A stretch of 64,000 bases of DNA from positions 1,364,001 through 1,428,000 of the forward strand of contig NZ_CP079216.1 in assembly GCF_019316905.1 (NCBI RefSeq), written 5' to 3'. The position numbers were made by a program, and so were the translations under genes. Source of the stretch: Tessaracoccus palaemonis (GTDB taxonomy: Bacteria; Actinomycetota; Actinomycetes; Propionibacteriales; Propionibacteriaceae). Shown here one piece after another: positions 23,625 through 30,027 of this stretch (position 1 is the stretch's first letter; each line of letters opens with the position of its first letter). The notes beneath the pieces were generated by a model. The model did not search any database. It saw nothing but the letters and a program-made list of their open reading frames with translations, and was not told the DNA's origin.

Positions 23625-24593
23625 TCAGGCGAACGCGCGCTCCATGCGACGGAACGACGCCAGCCGCTCGGGGGAGAGGCGGCCCTCGGCGACGGCGTCG
23701 TCGAAGGCGCAGTCGATGGCCGTCGAATCGTGGCGACAGCCGCGCGGGCAGTCATCGGCCAGCTCGGCAAGGTCGGGGAAGGCGCCGACGACGGAGTCCG
23801 GGCTGACGTGGCTGATCCCGAAGGACCGCACCCCGGGCGTGTCGATGATCCACCCGCCGCCCGGCAGCTCCATGGCAAGCGCGGAGGTCGACGTGTGGCG
23901 GCCCTTGCCCGTCAGTTCGCTGACGGCCGCGGTGGCGCGGTGCGCGTCGGGGACCAGCCGGTTCACCAGCGTCGACTTGCCGACCCCGGAGTGGCCGACG
24001 AACACGGTGACGCGGTCGGCCAGGGCCTCGTCGACGGCGGTCAGGTCCGAGCCGGGCTCGGTCACGAGGATCGGCACGCCGAGCGGGCCGTAGGCCTCCT
24101 GCAGCTCGTCGGGGCTGGCCAGGTCCGCCTTGGTGAGGCACAGGACGGGGTCGATGCGGGCGTCGTAGGCGGCGACGAGGATGCGGTCGATCATGCCGAC
24201 GCGGGGCTGCGGGTCGGCCAGCGCCGTGACGATGAACAGCTGGTCCGCGTTGGCGACGATCGGCCGCTCGAACGTGTCCGCGTCGTCCGCGCTGCGCCGC
24301 AGCATGGTGGAGCGGGTCAGGACCTCGACGGCCCGGGACAGCGTGCCCTCGGCTCCGCTGACGTCGCCGTCGAGACGGACCATGTCGCCGACGATGATCC
24401 CCTTGCGGTCGATCAGGCGCCCGCGCACCGCTGTGACATGGCGGTCGGCGATCAGGCAGCGGTAGCGGCCGCGGTCGATGGAGACCACCCGTGCGACGGG
24501 CAGCTTCGAGTAGTCCGGGCGGTCCTTCGTGCGTGGCCGGCTCCGACGCTTCGGCCGGTCGAAACCCTCGTGGTCGTCGGTGCGGATGCTCAC
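23625..24593 (-). CDS. rsgA: Ribosome small-subunit-dependent GTPase A
   Basis: This ~322-residue circularly permuted GTPase acts in late 30S subunit maturation. It has an N-terminal OB domain (ARVVSIDRGRYRCLIADRHVTAVRGR), then G4 LTKADL, G1 GHSGVGKSTLVN, G3 DTPGVRSFG in the permuted order, and a C-terminal zinc knuckle (DCPRGCRHDSTAIDCAFD; Cys-x4-Cys-x-His-x6-Cys spacing). The start was placed at GTG 24593, which overlaps the aroA stop (GTGA) and gives SIRTDDHEGFDRPKRR. It is co-transcribed after aroA, a common actinobacterial pairing. Confidence 0.92.
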   Translation of the reverse strand: MSIRTDDHEGFDRPKRRSRPRTKDRPDYSKLPVARVVSIDRGRYRCLIADRHVTAVRGRLIDRKGIIVGDMVRLDGDVSGAEGTLSRAVEVLTRSTMLRRSADDADTFERPIVANADQLFIVTALADPQPRVGMIDRILVAAYDARIDPVLCLTKADLASPDELQEAYGPLGVPILVTEPGSDLTAVDEALADRVTVFVGHSGVGKSTLVNRLVPDAHRATAAVSELTGKGRHTSTSALAMELPGGGWIIDTPGVRSFGISHVSPDSVVGAFPDLAELADDCPRGCRHDSTAIDCAFDDAVAEGRLSPERLASFRRMERAFA

Positions 24594-25840
24594 GTGACCA
24601 GCCCTGCCCAGACGACGGGAAAGTCGGGCATCGTCTTGCCGACGCACGCCATGTCGTCGATGGTCGAGCCGTCGGCGACGAGCGCGAGCAGCGCGGCGAA
24701 GTGCACCATGCGGTGGTCCGCGGACGCCTCGAAGGCGGCCGCCTGCGGCGTCCCGCCCAGGATCGTGAGCCCGTCGGGGGTCTCCTCTGCGTCGATGCCG
24801 GCGCGGCGGAGCTCACGGGTCAGCGCGGCGAGCCGGTCCGTCTCGTGACCGCGGATGTGTGCGACGCCCCGGATGGTCGTGCGGCCCGTCGCGAGCGCAC
24901 CGAGGGCCGCGACGACCGGGGTCAGCTCGGAGGCAGCGGTGAGATCGACGTCGATGCCGCGCAGCGGCGTGGAGCCGACGACCGCCACCTCGCCTTCGTG
25001 GCGCTCCACCGTGGCGCCCATGGCGGAGATGACGTCGAGGAACAGCGCGCCGGGCTGCAGGCTCTGCGCCGGCCAGCCGGGCACCGCAACCCGGCCACCC
25101 GTCACCGCCGCCGCGGCGAGGAACACCGACGCATTGGTGAGGTCGGGTTCGACGGTGCTGTCCAGGGCCCTGAGCCCGCCCGGCGCGACGACCCAGGTCC
25201 GCTCGTCAGGCGTCTCGACGATGGCGCCGCGGGCCCGCAGCATCGCCACCGTCATCGCGATGTGCGGCAGCGACGGAAGCAGCTCGCCGCTGTGCCGGAG
25301 CGTGAGGCCGTGCGGCAGGCGCGGCGCGATCAGCAGCAGCCCGGAGACGAACTGGCTGGAACCCGACGCGTCGATCTCCGCCCGGTCGCCCAGCGTCTCG
25401 GGCGGGTCCACGCGGAACGGGAGCGAGTCCCCGTCCACATCAGCGCCCAGCTGCCGCAGACCGTCGAGGAGGGGACCCATCGGTCGCTCGCTCGCGTGCG
25501 GATCGCCGACGAAGGTCGAAGCGCCGTCCGCCAGGGCGGCGAGCGGTGGCACGAAGCGCATCACCGTGCCGGCCAGGCCGCAGTCGATCCGGTCAGCGCC
25601 GGTGAACCGCGGCGGGGGAGTGACCACCAGCGCCGGCCCGTCGGGGACCACCGAGACGCCGAGTGCGCGCAGCGCGTCGATCATCAGGCGGGAGTCCCTC
25701 GAGTCGAGGGCGCCCGTCACTCTCGACGGGCCGTCGCCCAGCGCCGCCAGCAGCAGGGCACGGTTGGTCTCGGACTTCGACCCGGGGACGACGAGGCCCC
25801 CGGTCACGGGTGCCACCGCGAACGGCAGCGCCGTGGTCAT
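24590..25840 (-). CDS. aroA: 3-phosphoshikimate 1-carboxyvinyltransferase (EPSP synthase)
   Basis: This 416-residue enzyme of the shikimate pathway joins PEP to shikimate 3-phosphate. The signatures are GGLVVPGSKSETNRALLLAAL (GSKSxTNR), LAGTVMRFVPPLAALADG (the G-T-x-x-R loop) and RGHETDRLAALTRELRRAG near the C-terminus (R-x-K/H-E-S/T-D-R). The bases read GSKSETN, a substitution seen in actinobacterial enzymes. It sits between a DoxX-type gene, with which it shares a 4-base ATGA overlap, and rsgA, with which it shares a GTGA overlap. Confidence 0.93.
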   Translation of the reverse strand: MTTALPFAVAPVTGGLVVPGSKSETNRALLLAALGDGPSRVTGALDSRDSRLMIDALRALGVSVVPDGPALVVTPPPRFTGADRIDCGLAGTVMRFVPPLAALADGASTFVGDPHASERPMGPLLDGLRQLGADVDGDSLPFRVDPPETLGDRAEIDASGSSQFVSGLLLIAPRLPHGLTLRHSGELLPSLPHIAMTVAMLRARGAIVETPDERTWVVAPGGLRALDSTVEPDLTNASVFLAAAAVTGGRVAVPGWPAQSLQPGALFLDVISAMGATVERHEGEVAVVGSTPLRGIDVDLTAASELTPVVAALGALATGRTTIRGVAHIRGHETDRLAALTRELRRAGIDAEETPDGLTILGGTPQAAAFEASADHRMVHFAALLALVADGSTIDDMACVGKTMPDFPVVWAGLVT

Positions 25841-26454
25841 CGGGAGGTCACCGCATCGAGCTTCTTCCCGAGCTTCTTCGCCTCACGCCTGGCCTGCCTG
25901 GCCACCTTCTTGGTCTTCTTCTCGGCCTTGGCCGAGACGGACTTCGCGGCCTTGGCGACGTCGTCGCTCACGTCGGACGCCTTCCGCCCGGTCGCCTTCG
26001 CGGCCTGGTCCGCCCGGTAGGACAGGCTCGGCCTGCCCTGGGTGTCCATGGCCGCGAGAGCGGTCGCACCCAACAGGGCCGCCCCGCGGAGCACATCGCC
26101 GCGTGCGGACTCCTTCGCGGCCGCGGGGGCGTTCCGCTCCGGCCACGCGGCGACGAGGTGGGCCGCGCTCGTCGCAGTCAGGAGCCCGGCGCCGAGCCGA
26201 CGACCCAGCCCGGTGGCGAACATGGCGCCTCCGACGATCTGTGCCGCGCCGATCATGCGCACCCAGGTCTCGGTGTTCTCGGGCACGCTGGAGGCCAGGT
26301 GGGCAGGCACGACGCGCTGCACCAGCGGCGCGATCGTGCTGGTGAGTCGCTCCGCGTCGGGCGCGATCTCCGCGGGGTGAGCGACGGCCCTGACGCCGTC
26401 GGCGATGAACTGGCCTGCGAACAGGCTCCGGGCAACGAATCGCAAGAGGCTCAT
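25837..26454 (-). CDS. DoxX-family membrane protein with Lys/Ala-rich tail
   Basis: This 205-residue protein has a DoxX-type membrane region in residues 1-~125 (FVARSLFAGQFIADGVRAV; TWVRMIGAAQIVGGAMFATGLGRRLGAGLLTATSAAHLVAAW). The tail of ~60 residues is unusual, built of Lys/Ala and Glu repeats (KSVSAKAEKKTKKVARQARREAKKLGKK), and should be cytosolic, helical and strongly basic, possibly DNA- or membrane-binding. DoxX domains occur in redox or membrane-stress proteins, but the activity is unsettled. It starts the aroA-rsgA unit. TAGTGT lies exactly six bases upstream of its ATG, suggesting a leaderless mRNA. Confidence 0.82.
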   Translation of the reverse strand: MSLLRFVARSLFAGQFIADGVRAVAHPAEIAPDAERLTSTIAPLVQRVVPAHLASSVPENTETWVRMIGAAQIVGGAMFATGLGRRLGAGLLTATSAAHLVAAWPERNAPAAAKESARGDVLRGAALLGATALAAMDTQGRPSLSYRADQAAKATGRKASDVSDDVAKAAKSVSAKAEKKTKKVARQARREAKKLGKKLDAVTSR

Positions 26455-26460
26455 GTGGCC

Positions 26461-26491
26461 ACACTACTAGTGAAGGGCGCCGCACTAGGGT
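26461..26491. promoter_or_regulatory. Back-to-back leaderless promoters (DoxX gene and SRAP gene)
   Basis: In the 43-base divergent gap, TAGTGT (minus strand, 26466-26461) stands six bases from the DoxX-type ATG, and TAGGGT (plus strand, 26486-26491) stands six bases from the SRAP ATG. Neither spacer contains a ribosome-binding site, so transcription would begin at the A of each ATG. A 10-base palindrome TGTGGCCACA (26454-26463) covers the DoxX start. Confidence 0.55.
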
Positions 26492-26497
26492 GGAAAC

Positions 26498-27190
26498 ATG
26501 TGTGGGCGGTACGCAGCGTCGGCCTCGGTGGAGGAGATCGTCGAGGAGTTCGACATCGACTTCATCGACGACGGCGTGCCCGCGGTCTGCGGGCCCAGGT
26601 ACAACATCGCGCCGACCGACCAGATCCCCGCGGTCGTCGAGCGGGCCCGCGACGGCGAGGTCACCCGCAAACTCGTCCCCGTCCGCTGGGGGCTCGTCCC
26701 GAGCTGGGCCAAGGCGCCCACCGCGACGATGATCAACGCCCGCGTGGAGACCGTCACGTCGAAGCCGTCGTTCCGCAAGGCGGCGAGCGCGCGACGCTGC
26801 CTGCTGCCCGCGCTGGGCTACTACGAGTGGCGAGAGGAACAGCCAGCCGGCGGAGGGAGACCGGTCAAGCAGCCCTGGTTCTTCACCCGGCCAACGGGTC
26901 CTCTCGTCATGGCGGGCCTCTACGAGTTCTGGAAGGGCCCCGACGGGTGGCTCGCGTCGGCGACCGTCATCACGACCGAGGCGACCGACGCCGTCGGCTG
27001 GGTGCACGACCGCATGCCGATGACCGTGCCCGCGGACAGCTGGGACGACTGGCTCGATCCTGGCCTGACGGACGCGGCGGCCGCCGTGGCGCTGTTGACC
27101 CCGCCGGTCGACCTGTCGCACCGCAAGGTGTCGAGGGCCGTCAACCGCGTGGGAACCGACGGGCCGGAGCTCATCGCAGAGGTGGCGTGA
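26498..27190 (+). CDS. SRAP (YedK/HMCES-type) abasic-site shield protein
   Basis: This 230-residue protein opens with the invariant MCGRY: after methionine removal the Cys2 N-terminus forms a thiazolidine link with abasic sites in single-stranded DNA. The other active residues are visible: N36 in RYNIAPT, E110 in LGYYEW and H170 in VHDRMP, plus the WGLVPSW and NARVET segments. The length is that of typical bacterial YedK. It protects stalled replication forks by covering abasic sites. The gene stands alone, divergent from the DoxX-type gene, with an apparent leaderless promoter. Confidence 0.93.
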   Translation: MCGRYAASASVEEIVEEFDIDFIDDGVPAVCGPRYNIAPTDQIPAVVERARDGEVTRKLVPVRWGLVPSWAKAPTATMINARVETVTSKPSFRKAASARRCLLPALGYYEWREEQPAGGGRPVKQPWFFTRPTGPLVMAGLYEFWKGPDGWLASATVITTEATDAVGWVHDRMPMTVPADSWDDWLDPGLTDAAAAVALLTPPVDLSHRKVSRAVNRVGTDGPELIAEVA

Positions 27191-27193
27191 CGC

Positions 27194-27220
27194 GGGAATA
27201 ACCCGTGAGGCGCCCCTGTT
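27194..27220 (+). promoter_or_regulatory. SigR/SigH-type promoter of sigR
   Basis: GGGAAT (27194-27199), an 18-base spacer and GTT (27218-27220) match the SigR/SigH consensus GGAAT-N18/19-GTT. Placed upstream of the sigma gene itself, it predicts positive autoregulation under thiol-oxidative stress. Confidence 0.82.
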
Positions 27221-27307
27221 GCACCTGACATGCGAGCCACCCAATTGACACCCGGCGTCCTGGTCGACGCGGGGGCAATTGTGTCCGAAGCGCTAGAGTT
27301 CATCTCG

Positions 27308-27922
27308 ATGGACGAGCAGGAGACTTCGGCGTCGCTGGACGCGCAACTCGACGACGCGCAGGCCGCGGCGTTCGAGGAGGAGGCGCTGAGCTATCTCGAC
27401 AAGCTGTACGCCGCCGCGCTGCGCATGACGCGTAACCCCGCCGACGCGGAGGACCTGGTGCAGGACACCTACGCGAAGGCCTTCACGTCGCGGCACACCT
27501 TCACCATGGGGACGAACCTCAAGGCGTGGCTGTACCGCATCCTCACCAACACCTACATCAACGCCTACCGCAAGGCCCAGCGGGCCCCGCAGTCGAGCGG
27601 CGACGAGGAGGTCACCGACTGGCAGCTCGCGCGCGCCGCGTCCCACGACGCGACGGGCCTGCGCAGCGCCGAGATGGAGGCCCTCGACCAGACGCCCGAC
27701 GCGGCCGTCGCCGAGGCCATCGCGCGGCTTCCCGAGAACTTCCGGATGGCCGTGCTGCTGAGCGACGTCGAGGGTTTTTCGTACAAGGAGATCGCCGAGA
27801 TCATGGGAACCCCCATCGGCACCGTCATGAGCCGCCTGAACCGCGGCCGCTCCCAGCTGCGCGACATGCTGGCCGACTACGCCCGCGAGCAGGGCATCGG
27901 CACCCGGAAGGGAGGCCGCTGA
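27308..27922 (+). CDS. sigR: SigR/SigH-type ECF sigma factor
   Basis: This ~204-residue group-4 sigma factor of the thiol-stress (ECF12) type has region 2 ([33 protein letters not shown] and [21 protein letters not shown]) and region 4 ([41 protein letters not shown]). It directs RNA polymerase to GGAAT-N18-GTT promoters when the RsrA partner is oxidised. The ATG at 27308 is taken as start; GTG 27281 ([11 protein letters not shown]) and ATG 27230 in the same frame are alternatives and would give N-terminally longer forms, of interest because Streptomyces makes a longer SigR isoform. It is translationally coupled to the anti-sigma gene (TGATG). Confidence 0.9.
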   Translation: MDEQETSASLDAQLDDAQAAAFEEEALSYLDKLYAAALRMTRNPADAEDLVQDTYAKAFTSRHTFTMGTNLKAWLYRILTNTYINAYRKAQRAPQSSGDEEVTDWQLARAASHDATGLRSAEMEALDQTPDAAVAEAIARLPENFRMAVLLSDVEGFSYKEIAEIMGTPIGTVMSRLNRGRSQLRDMLADYAREQGIGTRKGGR

Positions 27923-28185
27923 TGTCCGCGCCGTCCCACGACCACGACGAGATGGACGAGTGCGTCGCCGCGCTCGCCCGCGTCCACGCGTTCCTGCACA
28001 ACGAGCTCGTGGAGGCCGACGCGGACGTGATCCGCGTCCACCTGCACGCCTGTGAGCGATGTATGGAGAACTACGAGATCGAGTCCACCATCACCGAGAT
28101 GATCCAGCGCAGCCAGCCCGAGGAGAAGGCTCCCGACACGCTGCTGGCCCGGGTCTCGACGATGCGCATCACCCGTCGTTTCTGA
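27922..28185 (+). CDS. rsrA: RsrA-type zinc anti-sigma factor
   Basis: This 87-residue ZAS anti-sigma protein has the zinc/thiol switch residues in exactly the RsrA spacing: C14, H40, C44 and C47 (H-x3-C-x2-C in VHLHACERC). In Streptomyces the equivalent residues bind Zn2+; oxidation forms a disulphide, expels zinc and frees SigR. The N-terminal acidic part (DEMDECVAALARVHAFLHNEL) is the sigma-binding helix. The ATG overlaps the sigR stop by one base, so the two are made in step. A hairpin terminator follows 15 bases after the stop. Confidence 0.9.
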   Translation: MSAPSHDHDEMDECVAALARVHAFLHNELVEADADVIRVHLHACERCMENYEIESTITEMIQRSQPEEKAPDTLLARVSTMRITRRF

Positions 28186-28200
28186 ACCCACCTCGCCCAG

Positions 28201-28222
28201 GCCCCCGCAGACATGCGGGGGC
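28201..28222 (+). terminator. Hairpin terminator after sigR-rsrA
   Basis: A nine-base-pair GC stem (GCCCCCGCA at 28201-28209, loop GACA, TGCGGGGGC at 28214-28222) is followed by a mixed T-containing stretch. It separates the sigR operon from the AbiE promoter. Confidence 0.65.
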
Positions 28223-28258
28223 TCAGTTGTGTCGCCACCGCTTCGCGAAAACTGCTAA

Positions 28259-28289
28259 CTGTGTACAGGTAGACTGTATCTGTAAACAG
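28259..28289 (+). promoter_or_regulatory. Twin palindromic operators with -10 element before abiEi
   Basis: Two copies of the inverted repeat CTGT-N2-ACAG (CTGTGTACAG at 28259-28268 and CTGTAAACAG at 28280-28289) lie 21 bases apart, two helical turns, so two protein dimers could sit on the same DNA face. A -10-like TAGACT (28270-28275) lies between them. AbiEi antitoxins are known to autorepress by binding inverted repeats at their promoter. Confidence 0.7.
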
Positions 28290-28301
28290 ATAGGAGTGAG
28301 T

Positions 28302-28880
28302 GTGACGGTGACTGAGCTGGGCGCGGCGTTCACCCTTCGTGATGCACGCGCCATCGGTGTGCGCAAGGACCAGGTCTATGAGCTGGTGGCGCGGGGGGAG
28401 CTGGACCGCCTGGGACGGGGTGTGTTCGTCCGGGTCGACCTGGTCGATCCCGCCCATGCAGCGCTGGCCGCTGCGACGTCGGCGCGGCCCGCATCGACGA
28501 TGTGTCTGACCAGCGCGCTGGTTCACCACGGATTGAGCGATGCCATCCCCTTCGCGGTGGACGTGGCGTTGCCACGGGGAACGCGTCACCCGGCCGGCTT
28601 CGAGCAGGTGTCCTGGCACAGCTTCGAGGCGTCGACCTTCGACGTCGGTCGCGAGTTCCTGGACGCGGGTGGAGACACGAAGGTGGCGGTCTACTCCGCC
28701 GAGCGCACCATCGTGGATTCGTTCCGCCTGATGCATCTTGAGGGCGCCGACGTCGCCCACGAGGCGTTGCGCCGCTGGCTCCGGCGTCGCGGCTCGTCGC
28801 CGTCGCGCCTGATCAGAACCGCCGAGGCGTTCCCACGGGCGCTCCCTCGGCTCAGGCTGGCATTGGAGGCCCTGCTGTGA
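28302..28880 (+). CDS. AbiEi-family antitoxin (winged-helix repressor)
   Basis: This 192-residue protein is encoded directly upstream of an AbiEii toxin. The N-terminal ~50 residues read as the AbiEi_4 winged helix (FTLRDARAIGVRKDQVYELVARGELDRLGRGVFVR). A C-terminal antitoxin domain follows (CLTSALVHHGLSD; VAVYSAERTIVDSFRLMHLEGADVAHEALRRWLRR). AbiEi both represses the operon and neutralises the nucleotidyltransferase toxin in a type IV manner. The start at GTG 28302 is set by AGGAG five bases upstream; GTG 28296 lies inside that site. Its stop overlaps the toxin GTG (GTGA). It is likely a phage-defence or maintenance module acquired among housekeeping genes. Confidence 0.85.
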   Translation: MTVTELGAAFTLRDARAIGVRKDQVYELVARGELDRLGRGVFVRVDLVDPAHAALAAATSARPASTMCLTSALVHHGLSDAIPFAVDVALPRGTRHPAGFEQVSWHSFEASTFDVGREFLDAGGDTKVAVYSAERTIVDSFRLMHLEGADVAHEALRRWLRRRGSSPSRLIRTAEAFPRALPRLRLALEALL

Positions 28881-29797
28881 CGCCGCCGGCTCCTCCGCGT
28901 GACTCACCTGCCGGCCGCGCCTTCAACGATCTGCGCAACCTGGCGAAGCGGCAGCGCCGAGACCCCTTCGAGTACTACACCCTCTACGCGCTGGAGGGTT
29001 TCCTCGCCAGAATGACCGCTTCCACCCAGGCAGACCACTTCGTCCTGAAGGGTGGGGTCCTCATGGCTGCATTTGCCGCGCGACGTCCGACACGGGACAT
29101 CGATGTCGCCGCGTCGGGCATCTCAGGTGACGTGAGCGACGTGATGGCCCGGGTGAGGGAGGTCGTCGCGGAGCGACTCGAGGACGGACTCGAATTCGAC
29201 GACCACTCGGTGAGGGCCGAGGAGATCCGGCAGGATGCCGCCTACGCCGGCGTACGGGTGCATATGGTTGCGATCCTTGCCTCCGCGCGAATCCCTTTGC
29301 ACGTCGACGTCAACTTCGGAGATCCGATCTGGCCCGGGGCGACGCAGACGATCCTGCCGCGGCTCCTGGGTGGAACGCTGACGGTGCAGGGCTACCCGGA
29401 TCACATGGTCCTGGCAGAGAAGATTGTGACAGCGATTGAGAGGGGTTCCGAGAACACGCGCTGGCGTGATTTCGTGGACATCGCGTCAATCACGTCGACG
29501 CGCACGATCGAGGCCGACATGCTCAGGCACGCCATGGGGGTGTGCGCTGACTATCGCCAGGCGAAGTTGGAGTCCCTCGGCCCCGTGGCGGAACGCATGT
29601 CGATCGCCGCCCAGGCCAAGTGGGCCGTCTGGCGGCGCAAGCAGCGCCTGGGCGAGTCGACGCCGGAGTCGTTCGCGGACCTGCTGCTGGAGTGTGTGCG
29701 CTTCTGCGATCCGGTGCTCAGCGGGTCCGCCACGAACGCAACGTGGGACCCGCGGTCACGGACCTGGGTCTCACCTCGCCAAGTTGTCGAGGCATGA
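28877..29797 (+). CDS. AbiEii/AbiGii-family nucleotidyltransferase toxin
   Basis: This 306-residue member of the AbiEii toxin family has the nucleotidyltransferase motif at residues ~56-78: VLKGGVLMAAFAARRPTRDID, with the GG pair (59-60) and the catalytic Asp pair D74/D76. DUF1814-type motifs follow: VHMVAILASARIPLHVDVNFGD and DHMVLAEKIVTAIERG...RWRDFVDI. Characterised family members transfer nucleotides to RNA, including tRNA acceptor ends, and block growth during phage infection. The GTG start overlaps the antitoxin stop by four bases. A strong terminator follows. Length is normal and no inactivating change is visible. Confidence 0.88.
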   Translation: MTPPAPPRDSPAGRAFNDLRNLAKRQRRDPFEYYTLYALEGFLARMTASTQADHFVLKGGVLMAAFAARRPTRDIDVAASGISGDVSDVMARVREVVAERLEDGLEFDDHSVRAEEIRQDAAYAGVRVHMVAILASARIPLHVDVNFGDPIWPGATQTILPRLLGGTLTVQGYPDHMVLAEKIVTAIERGSENTRWRDFVDIASITSTRTIEADMLRHAMGVCADYRQAKLESLGPVAERMSIAAQAKWAVWRRKQRLGESTPESFADLLLECVRFCDPVLSGSATNATWDPRSRTWVSPRQVVEA

Positions 29798-29799
29798 CA

Positions 29800-29824
29800 A
29801 AGCCCCCGCTACCAGCGGGGGCTT
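29800..29824. terminator. Bidirectional terminator between AbiE and bL37
   Basis: A perfect 11-base-pair stem (AAGCCCCCGCT at 29800-29810, loop ACC, AGCGGGGGCTT at 29814-29824) lies three bases after the toxin stop and 28 bases after the convergent bL37 stop. Confidence 0.8.
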
Positions 29825-29851
29825 GACAGTCCGTCGGGGACGGCGCGCGGC

Positions 29852-29926
29852 TCAGGCGTTGGGACGCTTGCCGTGGTTCGCCTTGTTCCTGCGACGGGCG
29901 CGGCGCTTACGACCGGTCTTACCCAT
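29852..29926 (-). CDS. 50S ribosomal protein bL37 (24 residues)
   Basis: This very short basic gene reads MGKTGRKRRARRR, then NKANHGKRPNA. The NHGKRPN end and the Lys/Arg clusters match the actinobacterial large-subunit protein bL37, known from mycobacterial ribosome structures and absent from E. coli. A GAGGAG ribosome site is placed five bases before the ATG. It lies alone on the minus strand between the AbiE terminator and the divergent pdtaS gene. Confidence 0.9.
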   Translation of the reverse strand: MGKTGRKRRARRRNKANHGKRPNA

Positions 29927-30015
29927 GGTGACTCCTCGTCTGGATGACTATGCGACACCACATTGTGCCAGATCCACGCGTGGGGGAGAAAGCGTGAGCA
30001 TCTCGCGCCATCTGG

Positions 30016-30021
30016 CAGAGT
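30016..30021 (+). promoter_or_regulatory. Candidate -10 for leaderless pdtaS
   Basis: CAGAGT ends exactly six bases before the ATG of the kinase gene, and the spacer GGCCCC is not a ribosome site. The geometry is the same as at the DoxX, SRAP and cobalamin adenosyltransferase genes, but the first base deviates from TANNNT. Confidence 0.35.
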
Positions 30022-30027
30022 GGCCCC

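Noticed and set aside
23536..24093. Plus-strand frame starting inside repeat copy B (MSTTHLSSSG...)
   Set aside because: Copy A also gives MSTTHLSS on its minus strand, but the frames diverge at once and run antisense to rsgA. The similarity is explained by the DNA repeat.
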